24,129 bases of DNA, taken from assembly GCA_035543015.1 (NCBI GenBank), contig DATKKG010000002.1, positions 1 through 24,129 on the forward strand, in the 5' to 3' direction. The notes beneath the pieces are model-generated. The model had not been told where the DNA came from, did not search any database, and saw only the letters and a program-made list of their open reading frames with translations. This DNA is from DATKKG01 sp035543015. GTDB lineage: Archaea; Thermoproteota; Nitrososphaeria; Conexivisphaerales; DTJL01. A program made the translations under genes and the position numbers. This document shows, piece after piece, positions 21,807 to 24,129 of the stretch; the stretch's first letter is position 1; each line of letters starts with the position of its first letter.

Positions 21807-22145
21807 CTACTGTAGCTCTATCCTTTCTTCCGGGTAGCCCATCTTGGAAAGGGCCATTTTGATCCCCTCCCTCTGGTCGCCCTGAAGAAGGATGATTCCG
21901 TCCTTGACGCTGCCTCCCGTGGCCATGGCTTTCTTGAGTTCGCGGGCCACGTTCTCGAGGTCTTCCGTCGAACCCGAGAGCCCCTCGACGACTGTAGTCT
22001 TCTTCCTGAACTTCCTGAGCTCCAGCCTGATTACGATACGGCTCCCTTCGGCGTCCAGCTCTTTCAGAGCGTCAGAGAAGATGTCGTCCGGCCCCGAAAC
22101 TCCTTCTTCGCCCTGCCCCGCGCGTCCTTTCTCCGCTCCTGCCAT
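21807..22145 (-). CDS. Translation initiation factor aIF1 (SUI1 family)
   Basis: aIF1 binds the 30S subunit near the P site and checks start-codon selection. The 112-residue protein has a variable, probably flexible N-terminus (about 30 residues) and the SUI1 core: RIVIRLELRKFRKKTTVVEG, LKKAMATGGSVKDGIILLQG and a final helix IKMALSKMGYPEERIEL. Length matches archaeal proteins. The ATG at 22145 is almost leaderless under the TATA element at 22172-22179. It faces S25e across a 70-base convergent gap. A start-codon fidelity factor is of interest given the many TTG and possible ATA starts in this window. Confidence 0.93.
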   Translation of the reverse strand: MAGAEKGRAGQGEEGVSGPDDIFSDALKELDAEGSRIVIRLELRKFRKKTTVVEGLSGSTEDLENVARELKKAMATGGSVKDGIILLQGDQREGIKMALSKMGYPEERIELQ

Positions 22146-22171
22146 TCGCCGGCTGTCGCTAGGTGGACTTG

Positions 22172-22179
22172 GTTAATTA
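22172..22179 (-). promoter_or_regulatory. TATA box for aIF1
   Basis: TAATTAAC on the minus strand, centred about 30 bases before ATG 22145. Confidence 0.6.
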
Positions 22180-22213
22180 CCCATTGCATCATGCGGATTT
22201 GACCCGCGGTGGG

Positions 22214-22627
22214 CTATTTTGGAGGCGAGGGCACTGCCTTCTCCACTGCTTCGAACACGATCGTGTCCCCCCTTTCGATTCTCTTCAACAGCCTCTCCCC
22301 GGAGGTCACCCTGCCGACGTGGTTCATGGGCCGAGGAGGAACGGCCTCAGAGAGGAAGATGTACAGCGCGCCGTTGAGAGGAAGGAAGCCTATGTCTCCG
22401 GCGGCGAACTTCGTCTTCGGCTTCTCGGGGCCCGCCTTGATGTTCGTCAGGATGACGACGGAGCTCTGCTCCAGCGTGACCCTGCCCGAGACTTTTCCGC
22501 GGCGTATCATCAAAGAAGTGGTGGAAGGGGCCAAGTGCTTGATGATCTCTCCTTTGAGGTCGCCCTTCCCGAGGACGCTGATGTGGAGCGGAACCCTGGA
22601 GAAGGACTCTGGCGGGGTGGTCTCCAT
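22214..22627 (-). CDS. Cyclophilin-like fold protein (TM1367/DUF369 type)
   Basis: This 137-residue protein shows the pattern of the TM1367-like cyclophilin-fold family: an N-terminal strand region followed by KGEIIKHLAPSTTSLMIRRG, then GDIGFLPLNGALYIFLSEAV and MNHVGRVTSGERLLKRIERG. The family has a cyclophilin-like barrel, but peptidyl-prolyl isomerase activity is not established, and catalytic residues of true cyclophilins are not visible here. The cellular role is unknown. The ATG at 22627 coincides with the predicted transcription start under a TATA box at 22651-22658, so the mRNA is leaderless and it is transcribed separately from apgM and aIF1. Confidence 0.8.
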   Translation of the reverse strand: METTPPESFSRVPLHISVLGKGDLKGEIIKHLAPSTTSLMIRRGKVSGRVTLEQSSVVILTNIKAGPEKPKTKFAAGDIGFLPLNGALYIFLSEAVPPRPMNHVGRVTSGERLLKRIERGDTIVFEAVEKAVPSPPK

Positions 22628-22650
22628 GAGTGCCTTTTACTTCGAACTTC

Positions 22651-22658
22651 CTTAAAAA
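22651..22658 (-). promoter_or_regulatory. TATA box for cyclophilin-like gene
   Basis: TTTTTAAG on the minus strand, centred 27-28 bases before ATG 22627, lying between apgM's stop and this gene. The T-run may also help terminate apgM transcripts. Confidence 0.7.
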
Positions 22659-22673
22659 CCCGAGGTGGCGAGG

Positions 22674-23936
22674 CTAGCTCCTGGCGAACTCGAGAGCGAG
22701 GCGCAGGACGTCCGGCCCCTTGAGAACCCCGAGAGAGCCCCGCGCGGCCTCAGCTTCGGTGAACCTGGTCGTACCGTCGCCCCTCCCATCGTCTCGTGAC
22801 AGCAGAAGCGGCACCGGGTCATCGCTGTGGGCCCTCATCGTGCAGGGGGTCGAGTGGTCGGCGGACACCGCGACGGCCACCCCGGCCAGGCTTCCGGACG
22901 CGACGAGAGGAACGAAGAAGCCAATGTCGATCGCCTCGAGGCTCTTCGCCTTCGCGGCAGCTTCGCCGTCGTGGCCCGGCTCGTCAGGGCCCTTGATGTG
23001 GAGGTAGACGACATCGAACTTCTTCAGCAGCTCCCTGACCTTGCTCAGCTTGTCCTTGTAGTCGAACACGCCCTTGGAGACGAAGACCTCCATGCCGGTA
23101 AGCTTGCCGATTCCCAGCTCGACCGGCATGTCAGCGACGATGGCGAAGCTGGCCCGGTACTTCTCGCTGATGGGTTCAACCTTGGGGAGCTTGCTGCCCG
23201 CGTCCCTTGTCAGCACGATGTTGGCCGGCTCGAACCCCCTGCTCCTCCTCGTCGCGTTCACGGGGCTCGCCTCCAGGATGTTGTGCGACTTCTCCACGAA
23301 TTCGTTCACAAGTGAAGCCCCCAGCGTCGAGCCTCTGGCCCCGTCCAGGGACCTGCACTCCATCGGCTTCATCTCTGTGATCTTCTCCTTTGCCACCCCC
23401 ATCCCCCCCACCTTGGCGTATGCGGGGTCGGTGTTGGTGATATCTCCCGAGAGCGCCTCCCCCTGGACCCGGAACGTCAGGACCGCCCTGTGAGACAGAG
23501 TGTGGATGAAGCTGAAGGACGATCCGGGGAAGGAGAGCCGCACTCCGTCAGCGACCTCGGACGCGAGCTTCCCACCCTCCTCCTGAGTCAGGTTCCTTCC
23601 CGCCCGCCTGTCGATGATGTTCATCGAAGGGTCGACCGTGGCGAAGTTCGCCCTGAGGGCTAGGTCCCCGTCCTGGAAGTCGGCGCCGGTCCCCACCGCC
23701 TCTATGACCCCCCTTCCCGGGTATTCGCTTCCGAAGCTGTAGCCCAGCATTGAGAAGACGGCCACGTCCGACTCCGGGGCGATACCCTTCCCCACGGTGT
23801 ACACCAACCCGCTGACCCCCCTTGATGCAAGGCCGTCGAGCCCGGGCGTCCTGGCCGCCTGCAATGGGGTCTTCCCCCCGAGGGAGGGGTTCGGCCGGTC
23901 TCCGACCCCGTCCAGAAGAACGTAGAGGAGCTTCAA
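22674..23936 (-). CDS. apgM: 2,3-bisphosphoglycerate-independent phosphoglycerate mutase, archaeal type
   Basis: This interconverts 3- and 2-phosphoglycerate in glycolysis and gluconeogenesis. The 420-residue alkaline-phosphatase-superfamily enzyme begins LLYVLLDGVGDRPNPSLGGK with metal-ligand Asp9, carries the phosphorylated Ser56 in APESDVAVFSMLGY, then the inserted transferase domain, NTDPAYAKVGG, LHIKGPDEPGHDG and the metal-binding ADHSTPCTMRAHSDDPVP. Length is normal for archaeal ApgM. The start is TTG 23936 (MKLLYV); a TATA box centred 28 bases upstream makes the mRNA leaderless, and no SD is present. Confidence 0.96.
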   Translation of the reverse strand: MKLLYVLLDGVGDRPNPSLGGKTPLQAARTPGLDGLASRGVSGLVYTVGKGIAPESDVAVFSMLGYSFGSEYPGRGVIEAVGTGADFQDGDLALRANFATVDPSMNIIDRRAGRNLTQEEGGKLASEVADGVRLSFPGSSFSFIHTLSHRAVLTFRVQGEALSGDITNTDPAYAKVGGMGVAKEKITEMKPMECRSLDGARGSTLGASLVNEFVEKSHNILEASPVNATRRSRGFEPANIVLTRDAGSKLPKVEPISEKYRASFAIVADMPVELGIGKLTGMEVFVSKGVFDYKDKLSKVRELLKKFDVVYLHIKGPDEPGHDGEAAAKAKSLEAIDIGFFVPLVASGSLAGVAVAVSADHSTPCTMRAHSDDPVPLLLSRDDGRGDGTTRFTEAEAARGSLGVLKGPDVLRLALEFARS

Positions 23937-23960
23937 GCTGAGGTTGGGTCACTCCACGGG

Positions 23961-23968
23961 CTTATCAA
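23961..23968 (-). promoter_or_regulatory. TATA box for leaderless apgM mRNA
   Basis: TTGATAAG on the minus strand, centred 28-29 bases before TTG 23936. Predicted transcription starts at the codon. Confidence 0.55.
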
Positions 23969-24090
23969 GTTGACTGACACTGGAAGGGCGAACCCTCCTC
24001 GTGCTCTCTTCCGTCGGCGCCCATCCACTCCGCGGAGCGAATCACATGATCCCGGCCAGGGTCCTCGCGATCATCCTTTCCCGGTCGGCC

Positions 24091-24129
24091 CTAGCCGCCC
24101 AACAGCACGTACAGCCCCACGATGGCGAT
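24091..24129 (-). CDS. Possible C-terminal tail of a membrane protein, cut by window edge
   Basis: Reading in from the right edge on the minus strand, IAIVGLYVLLGG is followed by TAG (24091-24093). Twelve hydrophobic residues ending in a stop look like the last membrane helix of a gene that starts outside the window. Too short to name. The opposite strand has an open frame from ATG 24046 to the edge, which I consider less likely. Confidence 0.35.
   Translation of the reverse strand: MAIVGLYVLLGG

Noticed and set aside
24046..24129. Plus-strand frame from ATG 24046 to the window edge
   Set aside because: No TATA box or SD is visible and too little sequence to judge.

Overview
The window is a gene-dense, GC-rich archaeal chromosome segment. 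Archaeal markers are an archaeal-type ATP-dependent DNA ligase, a homomultimer-type tRNA splicing endonuclease, ribosomal protein S25e, aIF1, a TRAM protein, archaeal apgM, cofD/cofE for coenzyme F420, and TATA-box promoters. S25e together with F420 genes, an AbrB-PhoU protein and a small HTH-membrane regulator points to the TACK side (Nitrososphaeria/Thaumarchaeota-like), not Euryarchaeota. This placement is inference from gene content. There are no mobile elements, CRISPR arrays, rRNAs or convincing tRNAs; it reads as core chromosome.

Layout. 1-1436 (minus): a molybdenum hydroxylase, large subunit (cut by the window edge) and a [2Fe-2S] subunit with a Tat signal, preceded by a 357-base gene-free stretch. 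1794-3561 (plus): TRAM protein, ribose-1,5-bisphosphate isomerase and RidA. 3558-6161 (minus): AbrB-PhoU protein, HTH-membrane regulator, fumarylacetoacetate-hydrolase-family enzyme. 6289-8174 (plus): Mrp ATPase and cofE. 8167-9723 (minus): cofD and an FbiB-C-like nitroreductase, which with cofE makes an F420 locus. 9821-14294 (plus): DNA ligase with an M20 peptidase, then a DUF47 PhoU-like protein with EndA. 14428-17711 (plus): a tight four-gene operon of an unassigned barrel-like protein, a sugar-phosphate nucleotidyltransferase, a GlmU-like left-handed beta-helix protein and a metallophosphoesterase. 17803-20846 (plus): amidohydrolase, NAD(P)H-hydrate dehydratase, methyltransferase. 20801-23936: four-helix membrane protein (minus), S25e (plus), aIF1, a TM1367-like cyclophilin-fold protein and apgM (minus). 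The last 39 bases may be the tail of another minus-strand gene.

Expression signals are unusually readable. Many genes have a TATA box whose centre lies about 27-31 bases before the start codon, implying leaderless mRNAs, including leaderless TTG starts. Genes inside operons, and those with longer leaders, tend to have Shine-Dalgarno sites. Two signals stand out: a GNRA-capped hairpin that buries the Shine-Dalgarno of the Tat-exported iron-sulfur subunit, and a metallophosphoesterase with no ATG/GTG/TTG ahead of its catalytic motif but a seven-base anti-SD match just before an ATA codon.
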